Shown here in pieces: positions 8,270-18,104 of a DNA stretch of 64,000 bases; within the stretch, counting starts at the first letter, position 1, and every line of letters starts with the position of its first letter. A program made the translations under genes and the position numbers. Below the pieces are notes generated by a model that saw only the letters and a program-made list of their open reading frames with translations, was not told the origin of the DNA and made no database searches. The DNA comes from Streptomyces abyssalis (GTDB lineage: Bacteria; Actinomycetota; Actinomycetes; Streptomycetales; Streptomycetaceae): NCBI RefSeq assembly GCF_001751365.1, contig NZ_LJGT01000036.1, positions 62,001-126,000 on the forward strand, in the 5' to 3' direction.

Positions 8270-10759
8270 ATGGCACAGGGCTCGGTGCAGGTGACGCACG
8301 CCGGTACGTCGCGGTGGCGGCGCCGCACGGGAGAGTACGGCTCCCTGACTGCCGCCCTGGAAGCCGCCACCGACGGCGACGTGATCACCGTCGCGCCCGG
8401 AACGTACCGCGAGAACCTGGTGCTCGATCGCACCGTCACCCTGCGCGGGCCCGAACGTGCCGCTGCCGGCTCGGTCCGCATCGCCCCCGCCGAGGGTGTG
8501 GCCCTGACCGTACGGTCCTCGGCCGTCGTGCAGCATCTTCAGATCGAGGCGCAGGACGCCGCGTCGCCCGCGCTGCTGGTCGAGGACGGTGCCGCGGAGC
8601 TCAGCGGCCTGCGGGTGATGACGCGTTCGGCGTCCGGGATCGAGGTGCGCGGCGGTGCCCGTCCCACGGTGCGCCGCTGCACCGTCGACAATCCGGCCGG
8701 CACGGGCATCACGGTGACCGGCGGCGCCGGCGGGGTGTACGAGGAGTGCGAGGTCGTCTCGGCGGGGCAGTCGGGCGTATCGGTGCGCGACGGCGCCCAT
8801 CCGCGGCTGGAGCGCTGCAGCGTGCACCACGCCACCGGCGCCGGCCTCTCGCTGCACGGCGAGGGCAGCGCGGCGGAGGCCGTCGGCTGCGAGGTGTACG
8901 AGATCAAGGGCAGCGGCGTGCAGGTCGTCGCCCGCGCCACGGGTCATCTCACCGACTGCCGTGTGCACCGCACGTCCGCCGACGGCGTCACCCTGGACAC
9001 CGACGCCGTCCTCACGCTCGCCGACTGCGACATCCACGACATCCCCGAGAACGCCCTGGACCTGCGCTCCCGTTCGGTGCTCACCCTCACGCGCTCCACG
9101 GTGCGGCGCTTCGGCCGCAACGGCCTGTCGGTGTGGGACCCGGGCACCCGCGCGGATGCCAACAGCTGCGAGATCCATGAGAGTACGGGCGACTACCCGG
9201 CCGTGTGGATCAGTGACGGCGCGAGCGTCGTGCTGGACTCCTGCCGCGTGCACACCGTCCCGGACGCGCTGTTCATCCTCGACCGGGGCTCGCGTGCGGA
9301 TGTCATCGACAGCGACCTCGCCCAGGTGCGCGGCACGGCGGTCTCGGTGAGCGACGGCGCGACCGTGCAGCTCGACGACTGCCGCATCCGGGAGGCCGCG
9401 ACGGGCGCCTGGTTCCGCGACCACGGCAGCGGAGGCACGCTCGCCAACTGCACCGTCGACGGCGTCGCGACGGGCTTCATCGTCACCAAGGGCGCCGACC
9501 CCGCCATCGACAGGTGCACGGTCACCTCGCCCGCGGATGCCGGTTTCTACGTCTCGGCGGAGGGCCGCGGCACCTTCCACGGCTGCCGGGTCAGCGGCTC
9601 ACAGGGGTACGGCTTCCACATCATCGACGGCTGCCGCACGACGCTTCGCCGCTGCCGTACGGAGCGGTGCGCGCGCGGGGGGTTCGAGTTCGCCGAGAAG
9701 GGCCCGGTCGTCGAGGACTGCAGAAGCGACGACAGCGCCGCCGTCGCGGCGCCCGGTGACGCGGAGGTGTCCCCTTCCGCGGTCTCCGCTCAGCCGGCGG
9801 CTCCGCCGGCCCCGGCGGCGGGTGGAGTGGCCGTGCCTCCCGCGCTGATGCCGGCGAAGGCACCGGCCGGGCAGCGGTCCGCAAAGGCCGCGGACAAGGC
9901 ATCCGCCGGCGCCGCCGACCCGGCGCAGCAGACCCCGTCCGTTCCGGCCCGCCCGGCGCAGGAGGTCCTCGGCGAGCTGGACACGCTGGTCGGCCTGGAG
10001 AGCGTCAAGCGTGAAGTGCGGGCGCTCACCGACATGATCGAGGTGGGACGCCGCCGCCAGCAGGCGGGGCTCAAGGCGGCATCGGTGCGGCGCCATCTCG
10101 TCTTCACCGGCTCCCCCGGCACCGGCAAGACGACGGTGGCCCGTCTGTACGGAGAGATACTGCACGCCCTCGGGGTCCTGGAGCGCGGCCATCTGGTGGA
10201 GGTCTCCCGCGTCGACCTCGTCGGCGAGCACATCGGCTCCACCGCGATCCGTACGCAGGAGGCCTTCGACCGAGCGCGCGGCGGGGTGCTCTTCATCGAC
10301 GAGGCGTACGCGCTCTCCCCCGAGGACGGCGGCCGGGACTTCGGCCGTGAGGCCATCGACACGCTGGTCAAGCTCATGGAGGACCACCGCGAGGAGGTCG
10401 TGGTCATCGCCGCCGGCTACACCACGGAGATGCAGCGCTTCCTCGCCGTCAACCCCGGTGTGGCGTCCCGCTTCTCACGCACCATCACCTTCGGCGACTA
10501 CACGCCGGAGGAGCTGCTGCGGATCGTGGAGCAGCAGGCCGAGGAGCACGAGTACCACCTCGGGGACGCCGCGACCGAGGCGCTGCTGAAGCACTTCACG
10601 GTGCTGCCGAAGGGCCCTTCGTTCGGCAACGGCCGCACCGCACGCCAGACGTTCGAGTCCATGGTCGAGCGGCACGCGGGCCGGGTGGCGCAGCTGTCCG
10701 ACCCGAGCACCGAGGACCTCACCCTCCTCTACGCGGACGACCTGCCCGAATCGGCCTGA
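8270..10759 (+). CDS. Right-handed beta-helix protein fused to CbbX/EccA-like AAA+ ATPase
   Basis: 829 residues. Residues about 20-490 are parallel beta-helix repeats of about 23 residues, rich in D, C and G (recurring forms such as DGAxxxLxxCRV). A Pro/Ala-rich linker spans about 490-563. The C-terminal third is an AAA+ module with Walker A GSPGTGKT (614-621), Walker B VLFIDEAYAL (about 673-682), an SRF arginine-finger region and a final helical lid, resembling CbbX, SpoVK and EccA ATPases. I chose ATG 8270 because similarity begins at MAQGSVQVTH; the ribosome site is weak. The AAA+ part probably remodels protein targets; the helix may recognise them. The last 31 bp overlap the convergent gene. 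Confidence 0.85.
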   Translation: MAQGSVQVTHAGTSRWRRRTGEYGSLTAALEAATDGDVITVAPGTYRENLVLDRTVTLRGPERAAAGSVRIAPAEGVALTVRSSAVVQHLQIEAQDAASPALLVEDGAAELSGLRVMTRSASGIEVRGGARPTVRRCTVDNPAGTGITVTGGAGGVYEECEVVSAGQSGVSVRDGAHPRLERCSVHHATGAGLSLHGEGSAAEAVGCEVYEIKGSGVQVVARATGHLTDCRVHRTSADGVTLDTDAVLTLADCDIHDIPENALDLRSRSVLTLTRSTVRRFGRNGLSVWDPGTRADANSCEIHESTGDYPAVWISDGASVVLDSCRVHTVPDALFILDRGSRADVIDSDLAQVRGTAVSVSDGATVQLDDCRIREAATGAWFRDHGSGGTLANCTVDGVATGFIVTKGADPAIDRCTVTSPADAGFYVSAEGRGTFHGCRVSGSQGYGFHIIDGCRTTLRRCRTERCARGGFEFAEKGPVVEDCRSDDSAAVAAPGDAEVSPSAVSAQPAAPPAPAAGGVAVPPALMPAKAPAGQRSAKAADKASAGAADPAQQTPSVPARPAQEVLGELDTLVGLESVKREVRALTDMIEVGRRRQQAGLKAASVRRHLVFTGSPGTGKTTVARLYGEILHALGVLERGHLVEVSRVDLVGEHIGSTAIRTQEAFDRARGGVLFIDEAYALSPEDGGRDFGREAIDTLVKLMEDHREEVVVIAAGYTTEMQRFLAVNPGVASRFSRTITFGDYTPEELLRIVEQQAEEHEYHLGDAATEALLKHFTVLPKGPSFGNGRTARQTFESMVERHAGRVAQLSDPSTEDLTLLYADDLPESA

Positions 10760-13653
10760 GACCCGGTGTCTTCGCAGGCGGTCTGATGTGGAACCTCCGG
10801 GGTCACGAGCGGATCCGGCGTCATCGCCGGGCCCTGACCCTCTTCTTGCGCTGCCTGGCCCTGCCTGGAATGGTCACGTTCCGTATTCGCCCGCTTCAGT
10901 TCGGATACCGCCCTGATCACTGCCGCCGCACCGGAGCAGACGGCGAGCACGGCGCCTCCCGACGAGGCGATGATCTGGGCGAGATCCGGCACGTCCAGCA
11001 CCGCGAGCCGCAGGTTGTCGACCGCGACCGGTACGCACAGGCCCGCGACCACGAAGGCGGTCACCGCGTATGCGAGCAGCCAGCCGGGGGCGAGCCCTCG
11101 CCCGAAGCCGCGGTCACCGGTCTCCGTTCCGGCGGCGGCCGGAACGGGCGGCGACGGTGCTGCGTCACGGGGCGGCGTTCCCCTCTGCTCTTCCCCGGGC
11201 CGCCGTTCCGGCACGGCGTCGAAGCCGCCTCCCGGCCGGGCACCCGCCGCGTCCGGCGCCGTCCCGGGCTCCGCGTCCGGCTCCTCGTCCGGGCCGCCGG
11301 AGGGGCACGGTTCGCGGCGTCGCAGGCGGAGCAGCAGGCGGTCCCGCTCCGCGTCGAAGACCGGGTCGGCCTGGTATTCGCCATGGCCCAGGATCGGTGC
11401 GGGAAGAGGCTGCCGGAGGGTGCGGCCGTATTCGAGGGGGTCCAGCAGCGGGCCCCGGTCGATGCCGGCGCCCTCCAGTCGTACGGGGCCGCCGATGGGG
11501 TCGGTCAGGCGCCACAGGTTGCGCCAGCAGTCCACCTGCCGGTGGAGGTCGTGCAGTTGGCGGGGGCCGAAGTACGCGGGGAACCAGCGCCCGTACAGGC
11601 GCTCCAGGGGCGAGCCGTAGGTGAGCAGGGCGACCTGGCCGCGTGTGCCTCGGTCCAGGTGCCACACGGCGGCGGCCGCAAGCACGCTGCCCTGTGAATG
11701 CCCGGAGATCACCAGCCGGCCGCCGGTGGTCTCCGTCCAGGTGGCCATCCGCCAGGCCAGGTCGGGTACGGCGCGCTCGGCGTAGCAGGGCGGGGCGAAG
11801 GGGTGTGCCGCGCGGGGCCAGAAGGTGCCGACGTCCCAGAGGATGCCGATGGTGCGGCGGGCCGACGGGTCGCGGTAGGCGCGGCGGCCCCAGGTGATGA
11901 GGAGGACGAAGGCGAGACCGATGAGCCACGAGCCGAGCACCTGGGCGGCGTCGGCGAATCCGTCGACGACGGCGGGCTGTCCGTCCGCGGCGCGTCCGGG
12001 CACTTCTCCGGTGAGCCAGGTGCCGAGGACGCCGGCGGTCCCGAGGAGCAGCGTTATCCCGGCGACGGTGCCCACCAGCCAGGGTGCGGCGTCGGTGAGC
12101 CCCGCCCGGCCGATGGTGGAGGCGATGCGGCGGGAGCGGGAGGCGTCGGGGAGGGCGTCCGGGTAGCCGCGCTCCACGTCGCCGGTCAGCTCCCGGCTGC
12201 GGCGGGCGAGCTGGAGGAGGAACCACAGCGCCAGTACGAGTACGACGCCGAGCAGTACGGGAATGGCCGCGGACTGCCAGGTCAGCAGCGTCGGAGGGCC
12301 CTCGATCAGCCCGTTGCCCATGCCCGGGGTGCCCGGACCGTCCAGCCAGTCGCCTACGCGCTGCGTCACTCCGCCGGACATCACACCGCCCAGGGCGCAG
12401 GCGAGCATCGCGACCGACGCGGAGCCGAGCCCTTTCAGCGCCGTACGCTGCGCGGGCCGGCGGCGGTGGAGGACGACGCCGAGCACTCCCATCGCCGCCA
12501 CCAGCAGGCCCTGCGCGACGGCGAGCACGCCGAAGGTCTCGTCGCCCGGCAGTTCCCCGCCGCTCGAGACCCACTGCGGCCGCGGCCACGACGCGTGCAC
12601 CACGGCCAGCAGCAGGACGGCGACGGTGATGCCGGGCAGCGCCCGCACCGTGAACCTGTCGAGTGCGTCGTCCGGTTCGCTCTCCTTGCGGCCGCGGCGG
12701 CACACCACGTACAGCACCCACGCCGCGCACGCCACGACGAGGATCTCGGTCAGCCAGCCGACGGCGTCGAGCGCGTCGCTGCCTCCGGGCTTGCGGTCGT
12801 ACCGGGTGGTCGCGGCAGCCAGCGCGGCGGCGACGGTGAGGAACCCGGCGGCGGTGTGCGCGGCACGCAGCCGCGCCACGAGCCGCTTGCCGTACCAGAA
12901 CCCGGGCAGGCAGAGCGCCGGACGGTCACGGGCCTCACGGTCGTACTCGTCGACGGGCCTGCGCAGCGGCGGCTGTGACTCGTACGCCGCCCAGGTGCGG
13001 TGCGAGAGCCACCACAGCAGCAGCGTCAGTGCCGCGGGCACCACCGCCGCCAGCGCGAGCCGGCGGCCGGGCTGGCTCCACCATCCGCCCCCGCCGGACG
13101 GATCCTGCGCCATGAAGCCCAGCCAGGAACGCTGTTCGGCGCATCCGGTCGAGCCGGCGCACTGCCACGCGACGAGGTCGAGGGCGACCTCGCAGGCCGC
13201 GGCGACGAGCAGCACTGTGAGGCTGAGGGAGAGCAGACGCACCAGGACACCGTGCACGCGGGCCAGGACGAGGCGGGGGCCGTAGTCGGCGGGGCGCATC
13301 CAGTGCGAGAGGTTGGCGACCATGAACGGCAGCAGGAGCAGCCACAGGGCGCGGGCGCTGTTGCCGGAGGTCAGATTGGACCAGGAGTACGCCTCGGGCA
13401 CCGGCTTGTCGGTGTAGTCCTGCGGCCGGGCCTCGGCGTCGACGTCGTCGGTGCGCCGGTAGACGGCGGCGGTGGTGTCGCCGGTGACGCGCTCGATGCG
13501 CGGGTCGCCGAGCATCTCCTGGGGCGTGGTGCCGCCGACCCCGTGCACGAGCAGTTCGAGGTTGAGACCTGGCGGAGGCTCAACTCCCGACTCTCCCGGG
13601 GTGGTTCGTGTGACGTCCGCCGTCGCGCCGCCGCCGTTCTCCGCCTTCTGCAA
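10729..13653 (-). CDS. Polytopic membrane protein with GHSQG serine-hydrolase motif
   Basis: About 974 residues. A soluble alpha/beta-hydrolase-like start, LNLELLVHGVGGTTP, is followed by roughly ten hydrophobic segments, then the nucleophile elbow GHSQG (651-655, Ser653), a disordered charged region and two more hydrophobic segments near the C-terminus. Lipase-like activity at the membrane is plausible but untested. I propose a TTG start at 13653 because GGGGGAG lies six bases upstream; a start at 13755 has no ribosome site and overlaps the presumed promoter. The 3' end overlaps the beta-helix gene by 31 bp. It is divergent from the DeoR regulator. Confidence 0.75.
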   Translation of the reverse strand: MQKAENGGGATADVTRTTPGESGVEPPPGLNLELLVHGVGGTTPQEMLGDPRIERVTGDTTAAVYRRTDDVDAEARPQDYTDKPVPEAYSWSNLTSGNSARALWLLLLPFMVANLSHWMRPADYGPRLVLARVHGVLVRLLSLSLTVLLVAAACEVALDLVAWQCAGSTGCAEQRSWLGFMAQDPSGGGGWWSQPGRRLALAAVVPAALTLLLWWLSHRTWAAYESQPPLRRPVDEYDREARDRPALCLPGFWYGKRLVARLRAAHTAAGFLTVAAALAAATTRYDRKPGGSDALDAVGWLTEILVVACAAWVLYVVCRRGRKESEPDDALDRFTVRALPGITVAVLLLAVVHASWPRPQWVSSGGELPGDETFGVLAVAQGLLVAAMGVLGVVLHRRRPAQRTALKGLGSASVAMLACALGGVMSGGVTQRVGDWLDGPGTPGMGNGLIEGPPTLLTWQSAAIPVLLGVVLVLALWFLLQLARRSRELTGDVERGYPDALPDASRSRRIASTIGRAGLTDAAPWLVGTVAGITLLLGTAGVLGTWLTGEVPGRAADGQPAVVDGFADAAQVLGSWLIGLAFVLLITWGRRAYRDPSARRTIGILWDVGTFWPRAAHPFAPPCYAERAVPDLAWRMATWTETTGGRLVISGHSQGSVLAAAAVWHLDRGTRGQVALLTYGSPLERLYGRWFPAYFGPRQLHDLHRQVDCWRNLWRLTDPIGGPVRLEGAGIDRGPLLDPLEYGRTLRQPLPAPILGHGEYQADPVFDAERDRLLLRLRRREPCPSGGPDEEPDAEPGTAPDAAGARPGGGFDAVPERRPGEEQRGTPPRDAAPSPPVPAAAGTETGDRGFGRGLAPGWLLAYAVTAFVVAGLCVPVAVDNLRLAVLDVPDLAQIIASSGGAVLAVCSGAAAVIRAVSELKRANTERDHSRQGQAAQEEGQGPAMTPDPLVTPEVPHQTACEDTGSQADSGRSSA

Positions 13654-13838
13654 TTCTCGCTCCCCCGAGTGCCGCGTCCTCTTCCCCGTTCTTCGGTGCT
13701 GCCTCCAGCATCCTGCCCCCGCCCGCGCGGCACAGCCCGCCCACACACAAGCCACGCGAAATCGTGACGTGCGCTCCCACCTTCACCGGATGGGAGGATG
13801 GGCAGCCGGGACGGGGCGGCAGAAGGGACGACGGCACG

Positions 13839-14720
13839 GTGACCACGGCGGGCGACAACCAGAATCTGCTCGCGGAGCAGCGGCGCGCGCTCATCCTCGC
13901 GGAGGTGCGCGAGCGCGGCGGCGTGCGCGTGGCCGAGCTGACGCGGAGGCTGCTGGTCTCCGACATGACCGTGCGCCGCGACCTGGACGTGCTGGCCCGC
14001 CGCGGCGTGCTGGAGAAGGTGCACGGCGGTGCGGTGCCGCTCGCGGAGGCCAGCACGCACGAGCCGGGTTTCGAGGCGAAGTCGTCGCTTGAGCAGTCCG
14101 CGAAGGAGGACATCGCCCGCGCGGCGGCGGTGCTGGCGAAGCCGGGCAGCGCGATCGCACTGTCCGGCGGCACGACGACGTACGCGCTGGCGCAGCAGCT
14201 CACCGAGGTGCCGGACCTGACGGTGGTCACCAACTCGGTAAGGGTCGCGGACGTCTTCGAGGCCGCGCAGCGCCGTCCGCCGGGCGGGCCGCAGGCGCGC
14301 GCGGGCGCGGCGACGGTGGTCCTGACCGGCGGTGTGCGTACGCCTTCCGACTCGCTCGTCGGCCCGGTCGCGGACGCGGCGATCCGCACACTCCACTTCG
14401 ACGTGCTCTTCCTCGGCGTGCACGGCATATCTCCCGAGGCCGGGCTGTCGACGCCGAACCTGGCGGAGGCGGAGACGAACAGGCACTTCGTCGGCTCCGC
14501 CCGGCGCGTGGTCGTGGTCGCGGACCACACCAAGTGGGGCACGGTGGGCCTGAGTTCGTTCGCGGCGCTGGAGCAGGTGTGCACGCTCGTCACGGACGGC
14601 GGGCTGCCCCACGAGGCCCGCGAGCGGATCCGGGAGCAGATCAGCGAGCTGGTCGTCGCGGGCGAGCCGGCCGAGGGCGGGCGCGGCCCGGTGAACGGCG
14701 AGGCGGCCTCCGACGGCTGA
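13839..14720 (+). CDS. DeoR/GlpR-family transcriptional repressor
   Basis: 293 residues from a GTG start at 13839, with AGAAGGG upstream. The N-terminal helix-turn-helix (LILAEVRERGGVRVAEL, then VSDMTVRRDLD) and the sugar-phosphate sensor domain (SGGTTTYALAQQL, TNSVRVADVF, HGISPEAGLSTPN) are typical of DeoR repressors of sugar metabolism. No sugar operon is adjacent; its neighbours are a divergent membrane hydrolase and an arylamine N-acetyltransferase 92 bp downstream. Target genes are unknown. Confidence 0.9.
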   Translation: MTTAGDNQNLLAEQRRALILAEVRERGGVRVAELTRRLLVSDMTVRRDLDVLARRGVLEKVHGGAVPLAEASTHEPGFEAKSSLEQSAKEDIARAAAVLAKPGSAIALSGGTTTYALAQQLTEVPDLTVVTNSVRVADVFEAAQRRPPGGPQARAGAATVVLTGGVRTPSDSLVGPVADAAIRTLHFDVLFLGVHGISPEAGLSTPNLAEAETNRHFVGSARRVVVVADHTKWGTVGLSSFAALEQVCTLVTDGGLPHEARERIREQISELVVAGEPAEGGRGPVNGEAASDG

Positions 14721-14812
14721 CAGGCACCCCGCCGGCCCGCCCGGGCCGCCCGCCTCGGGACGTAGTTCCCCAGCCCGATGCACGGAACCGGACGCACTGG
14801 CATAACGGACCC

Positions 14813-15604
14813 ATGAACGATCTGCGCATCGACTCCTCGCGTGCCGGGCAGTACCTCGCCCGCATCGGCGCACAGCGCCCGGTGACGGCCGACGCCGACG
14901 TGCTGCGGGATCTGCACCGCAGGCACCTGCTCAGCGTCCCGTTCGAGAATCTGAGCGTGCACCTGGGCGAGGACATCGTGCTGGAGGCGGAGGCGCTGAC
15001 GGGCAAGGTGGCCACGGACCGCCGCGGTGGCTTCTGCTACGAACTCAACGGCGCATTCGCCGCACTGCTCGCGGCCCTGGGCTTTCCGGTGACGCTCCTC
15101 GCGGCACGGGTCTTCGGCGAGGACGGGCCCGGACCGCTCTTCGACCACCTCGCGCTGCGCGTGGAGACACCTCAGCCGTGGCTGGTGGACGTCGGATTCG
15201 GGCGGCACAGCGAGTATCCGCTGCGTCTGGACCGGCGCGGCGAACAGGCCGACCCCGGCGGGGTCTTCCGCGTCTCCGAGACCCCGCAGGGCGATCTGGA
15301 CGTGCACCGGGACGGCGTCCCGCAGTACCGGCTCGAACAGCGCCCGCGTGCGCTCGCCGACTTCGAGATGGGCTGCTGGTGGAACAGCACCTCCCCGAAG
15401 TCCCACTTCACGAGGTCGCTCGTGTGCTCCCTGCTCACGGAGACGGGCAGGATCACCTTGAGCGGCCGCACCCTCACCGTCACCGGAGCCGGTGGCCGGC
15501 ACGAGGAGGAACTTCCCGAGGAAGCGGTGCCCGCCGCCTACCGCGAGCACTTCGGCATCGTCCTGGACCGCGCCCCGGTGGTGGAGTGCGGCACGGGTTC
15601 CTGA
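14813..15604 (+). CDS. nat: Arylamine N-acetyltransferase
   Basis: 263 residues, within the usual size of the family, which transfers acetyl from acetyl-CoA to arylamines and hydrazines. The catalytic triad is visible: Cys75 in RRGGFCYELN, His112 in LFDHLAL, Asp126 in WLVDVGFG. The start at ATG 14813 gives the canonical head; the ribosome site is poor. In actinomycetes related enzymes act in xenobiotic detoxification or in amide formation during biosynthesis; no biosynthetic cluster is visible here. It is convergent with the cysteine synthase-like gene, 27 bp apart. Confidence 0.92.
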   Translation: MNDLRIDSSRAGQYLARIGAQRPVTADADVLRDLHRRHLLSVPFENLSVHLGEDIVLEAEALTGKVATDRRGGFCYELNGAFAALLAALGFPVTLLAARVFGEDGPGPLFDHLALRVETPQPWLVDVGFGRHSEYPLRLDRRGEQADPGGVFRVSETPQGDLDVHRDGVPQYRLEQRPRALADFEMGCWWNSTSPKSHFTRSLVCSLLTETGRITLSGRTLTVTGAGGRHEEELPEEAVPAAYREHFGIVLDRAPVVECGTGS

Positions 15605-15631
15605 GCGCGGGCCGGGGACCGCCGGCGCCCG

Positions 15632-16846
15632 TCAGCCCGTCCAGTCGCCCGTCGCGAGGAAGGTGTCGACGGTCTGGCTGTACGGGGCGATGTCCAGGCC
15701 CTGCGCCGTGAGCCAGCCGTCGGAGTAGTACTTGTCGAGGTAGCGGTCGCCCGGATCGCAGATCAGCGTGACGACGCTGCCCGTACGTCCCTGGGCGGCC
15801 ATCTCGGAGACGATCTTCAGGGCGCTCCACAGCCCCGTCCCCGTGGAACCTCCGGCGCGCAGCCCCATGACGCGTTCCAGCGCGCGCAGGGCGGCGATGG
15901 CTGCGGCGTCGGGGACCTTCATCATGCGGTCCACGGCGGACGGCAGGAAGCTCGGCTCCATGCGGGGGCGTCCGATGCCTTCGATGCGTGAACTGCCCTC
16001 GCTGAAGGCTTCGTTGTCGCCACGGACCCAGCCGTCGAAGAAGCAGGAGTTCTCGGGGTCGGGCACGCACACCCGGGTGTCGTACTGCATGTAGCGCACA
16101 TAGCGGGCGATGGTCGCGGAGGTGCCGCCGGTGCCCGCGGTGGCCACGATCCAGGCGGGCTCCGGGAAGCGTTCACGCTTCATCTGCTCGTAGACGGATT
16201 CGGCGATGTTGTTGTTGCCGCGCCAGTCGGTTGCCCGCTCGGCGTAGGTGAACTGGTCCATGTAATGGCCCCCGGAGTCCTCCGCGAGGGCGGCCGAGAC
16301 CTCGTACACCGTGCGCGGGTCGTCCACGAGATGGCACCGGCCGCCGTGGAACTCGATGAGCCGGGTCTTCTCGCGGCTGGTCGTGCGCGGCATCACCGCG
16401 ATGAACGGCACGCCGATCAGCTTTGCGAAGTACGCCTCACTCACCGCGGTCGAGCCCGAGGACGCCTCGATCACCGGTCTGCCGGGGCGGATCCAGCCGT
16501 TGCACAGCCCGTAGAGGAACAGGGACCGCGCGAGGCGGTGCTTGAGGCTGCCGGTGGGGTGCGTCGACTCGTCCTTCAGGTACAGGTCGATTCCCCACTG
16601 CTCGGGGAGCGGGAAGGACAGCAGATGCGTGTCGGCACTGCGGTTGCTGTCCGCCTGGACCTTGCGGACCGCGTCCTTGAGCCAGTCGCGGTACTCCGCG
16701 TCGCTGCGGTCGACGTCCACGGTGGCCGCGGCGGACGCCGGGACCCCGTCACTGATCGGGGGCTGGGCGGACCCCGTGCCGGGTGCGGAGGCGGAAGCGG
16801 ACGCTGAAGCGGGGGCCGGGTCGGTGGTGCTCACATGGCCGATCAT
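15632..16846 (-). CDS. PLP-dependent cysteine synthase-family enzyme (Cds1-like)
   Basis: 404 residues. Fold-type II PLP enzyme with the Schiff-base Lys102 in [12 protein letters not shown], the substrate loop [13 protein letters not shown] and the PLP phosphate-binding [10 protein letters not shown]. The long form with [15 protein letters not shown] and [13 protein letters not shown] resembles the actinobacterial Cds1 group, reported as L-cysteine desulfhydrases, rather than CysK. The start is ATG 16846, with a low-complexity Ala/Ser/Pro head of about 40 residues; a GTG five codons in is the alternative. Likely role is cysteine breakdown or sulfide release. The exact reaction is inferred. 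Confidence 0.85.
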   Translation of the reverse strand: MIGHVSTTDPAPASASASASAPGTGSAQPPISDGVPASAAATVDVDRSDAEYRDWLKDAVRKVQADSNRSADTHLLSFPLPEQWGIDLYLKDESTHPTGSLKHRLARSLFLYGLCNGWIRPGRPVIEASSGSTAVSEAYFAKLIGVPFIAVMPRTTSREKTRLIEFHGGRCHLVDDPRTVYEVSAALAEDSGGHYMDQFTYAERATDWRGNNNIAESVYEQMKRERFPEPAWIVATAGTGGTSATIARYVRYMQYDTRVCVPDPENSCFFDGWVRGDNEAFSEGSSRIEGIGRPRMEPSFLPSAVDRMMKVPDAAAIAALRALERVMGLRAGGSTGTGLWSALKIVSEMAAQGRTGSVVTLICDPGDRYLDKYYSDGWLTAQGLDIAPYSQTVDTFLATGDWTG

Positions 16847-16953
16847 AGAAGGGCCCTCTGGTGGAGCCCGCGCCTTGCGTGCACACTGCACAGAGGGTAT
16901 GGGGCCGGCCACCCGGGGGGACCGGGGCCGCGAGGAGAAGGTGGGAGGCGATC

Positions 16954-17265
16954 GTGTCGGAACCGGAGTACGACGCGGGCGGGGTCCGGATACGGCGGAT
17001 GCTGCGCTCACTCACACGTGCGGGTCATGTCCTTGTACGGGACGGCCAGTTGGTGCTGATGACCAGCTACGGGAGCGAGATCGACAGCGCTCCCCTGGAC
17101 AAGGTCCGCATCAGCGGCTACGGCATGCCGGACAGCGCGCTGGCGACGATGAGCGGCACCCGGTATGTGCTGCAGTTCGGCCTCGGCCGCCGCGCCGGCC
17201 TGCTGAACGCCGTGCGTACGGCGCGCGCCAAGGCAGCCGCGGACCAGGGGATTCTCGGGACCTGA
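16954..17265 (+). CDS. Conserved small protein of unknown function
   Basis: 103 residues from GTG 16954, with GGGAGG six bases upstream. Sequence elements such as [16 protein letters not shown] and [12 protein letters not shown] suggest a small beta-rich domain ending in an Ala/Lys helix, with no membrane segment or signal peptide. I do not recognise a named family. It is divergent from the cysteine synthase-like gene with 107 bp between starts. Confidence 0.7.
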   Translation: MSEPEYDAGGVRIRRMLRSLTRAGHVLVRDGQLVLMTSYGSEIDSAPLDKVRISGYGMPDSALATMSGTRYVLQFGLGRRAGLLNAVRTARAKAAADQGILGT

Positions 17266-17434
17266 AGCCGGGGCGCGGGCGCTCGACGCAACCGGAGCGC
17301 ACGGGTGGCGGCAGCGGTCCGGCTCGCGTTGCGGGAGACGGAGCACGGTCTCATCCTGAGCGTGTGTCTTTCATCACATATGCCTCGAATGTCGCTTTCC
17401 GCTCCCTGACCACCGCGTGCAGGGAGCCGCTGCC

Positions 17435-18079
17435 GTGACCGCCCGTGCCACGGGGAGGTCGCGCACCCACTGCGCGGTCGAGTTCCAGGCGCTGCCCTCA
17501 CGGATCGGGCAGGTGCGGCGGATCGTCTCCGCGCAGCTGCGCTACTGGCGGCTGGAGCCGCTCATCGACGCGGCCGCGCTCGGTGTCACCGAGCTGCTCA
17601 CCAACGTCCACCGGCACACCGGTTCCGACAAGCACTGCACCGTCGAGATCGTCTTCCGCAAGGACCACCTCACGGTGTCCGTACGGGACCACGATCCGCG
17701 TCTGCCGCGGGTGCGGACGGCCGAGCCGTCCGCGACCAACGGCCGGGGCCTGGCACTCATCGCGGCCGTCAGCGCCAGCTGGGGGATGCGTGCCCAGAAC
17801 GACGGTTCGGGCAAGGTCGTCTGGTTCACGCTGCCCGTCACGCCGGGCACGCCGCCACAGCGTGCCGCGGCCGTCTCGTCGGCCCTGCCCGACGAGTCCT
17901 CGCTGCCCGCGTTCGCCACCGCGGCGGGCGCGGGCGGCGGCGCGAGCAACGGGGTGGCCGACGGGACGGGGCACGGCTCGGGCGGCGGGATGCCGTCCGG
18001 CTCCGGACCCGGGCCCGGAGCCGAAGCCGCCTGCCAGGGGGCCGGGAGCCCCGCGGCACCGGCCCGTCCGGGCCCCTAG
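17435..18079 (+). CDS. HATPase-type ATP-binding protein (anti-sigma/RsbW-like)
   Basis: 214 residues. The N-terminal 130 residues form a GHKL ATPase domain: an N-box region (AALGVTELLTNVHRH), a D-x-G-like region in VSVRDHDPRLP and a lid glycine stretch NGRGLALIAAV. Streptomyces encodes many stand-alone proteins of this type that act as anti-sigma or anti-anti-sigma switch kinases. The C-terminal 80 residues are Gly/Ala/Pro/Ser-rich and probably disordered. GTG 17435 has AGGGAG eight bases upstream and is preferred over GTG 17417. No sigma factor is adjacent, so its partner is unknown. Confidence 0.85.
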   Translation: MTARATGRSRTHCAVEFQALPSRIGQVRRIVSAQLRYWRLEPLIDAAALGVTELLTNVHRHTGSDKHCTVEIVFRKDHLTVSVRDHDPRLPRVRTAEPSATNGRGLALIAAVSASWGMRAQNDGSGKVVWFTLPVTPGTPPQRAAAVSSALPDESSLPAFATAAGAGGGASNGVADGTGHGSGGGMPSGSGPGPGAEAACQGAGSPAAPARPGP

Positions 18080-18104
18080 CCACGTCCGGCAGCGGGCAGA
18101 AGGC

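Noticed and set aside
8228..9580. 450-codon minus-strand frame opposite the beta-helix gene
   Set aside because: Composition-driven shadow of repetitive codons, no motifs.
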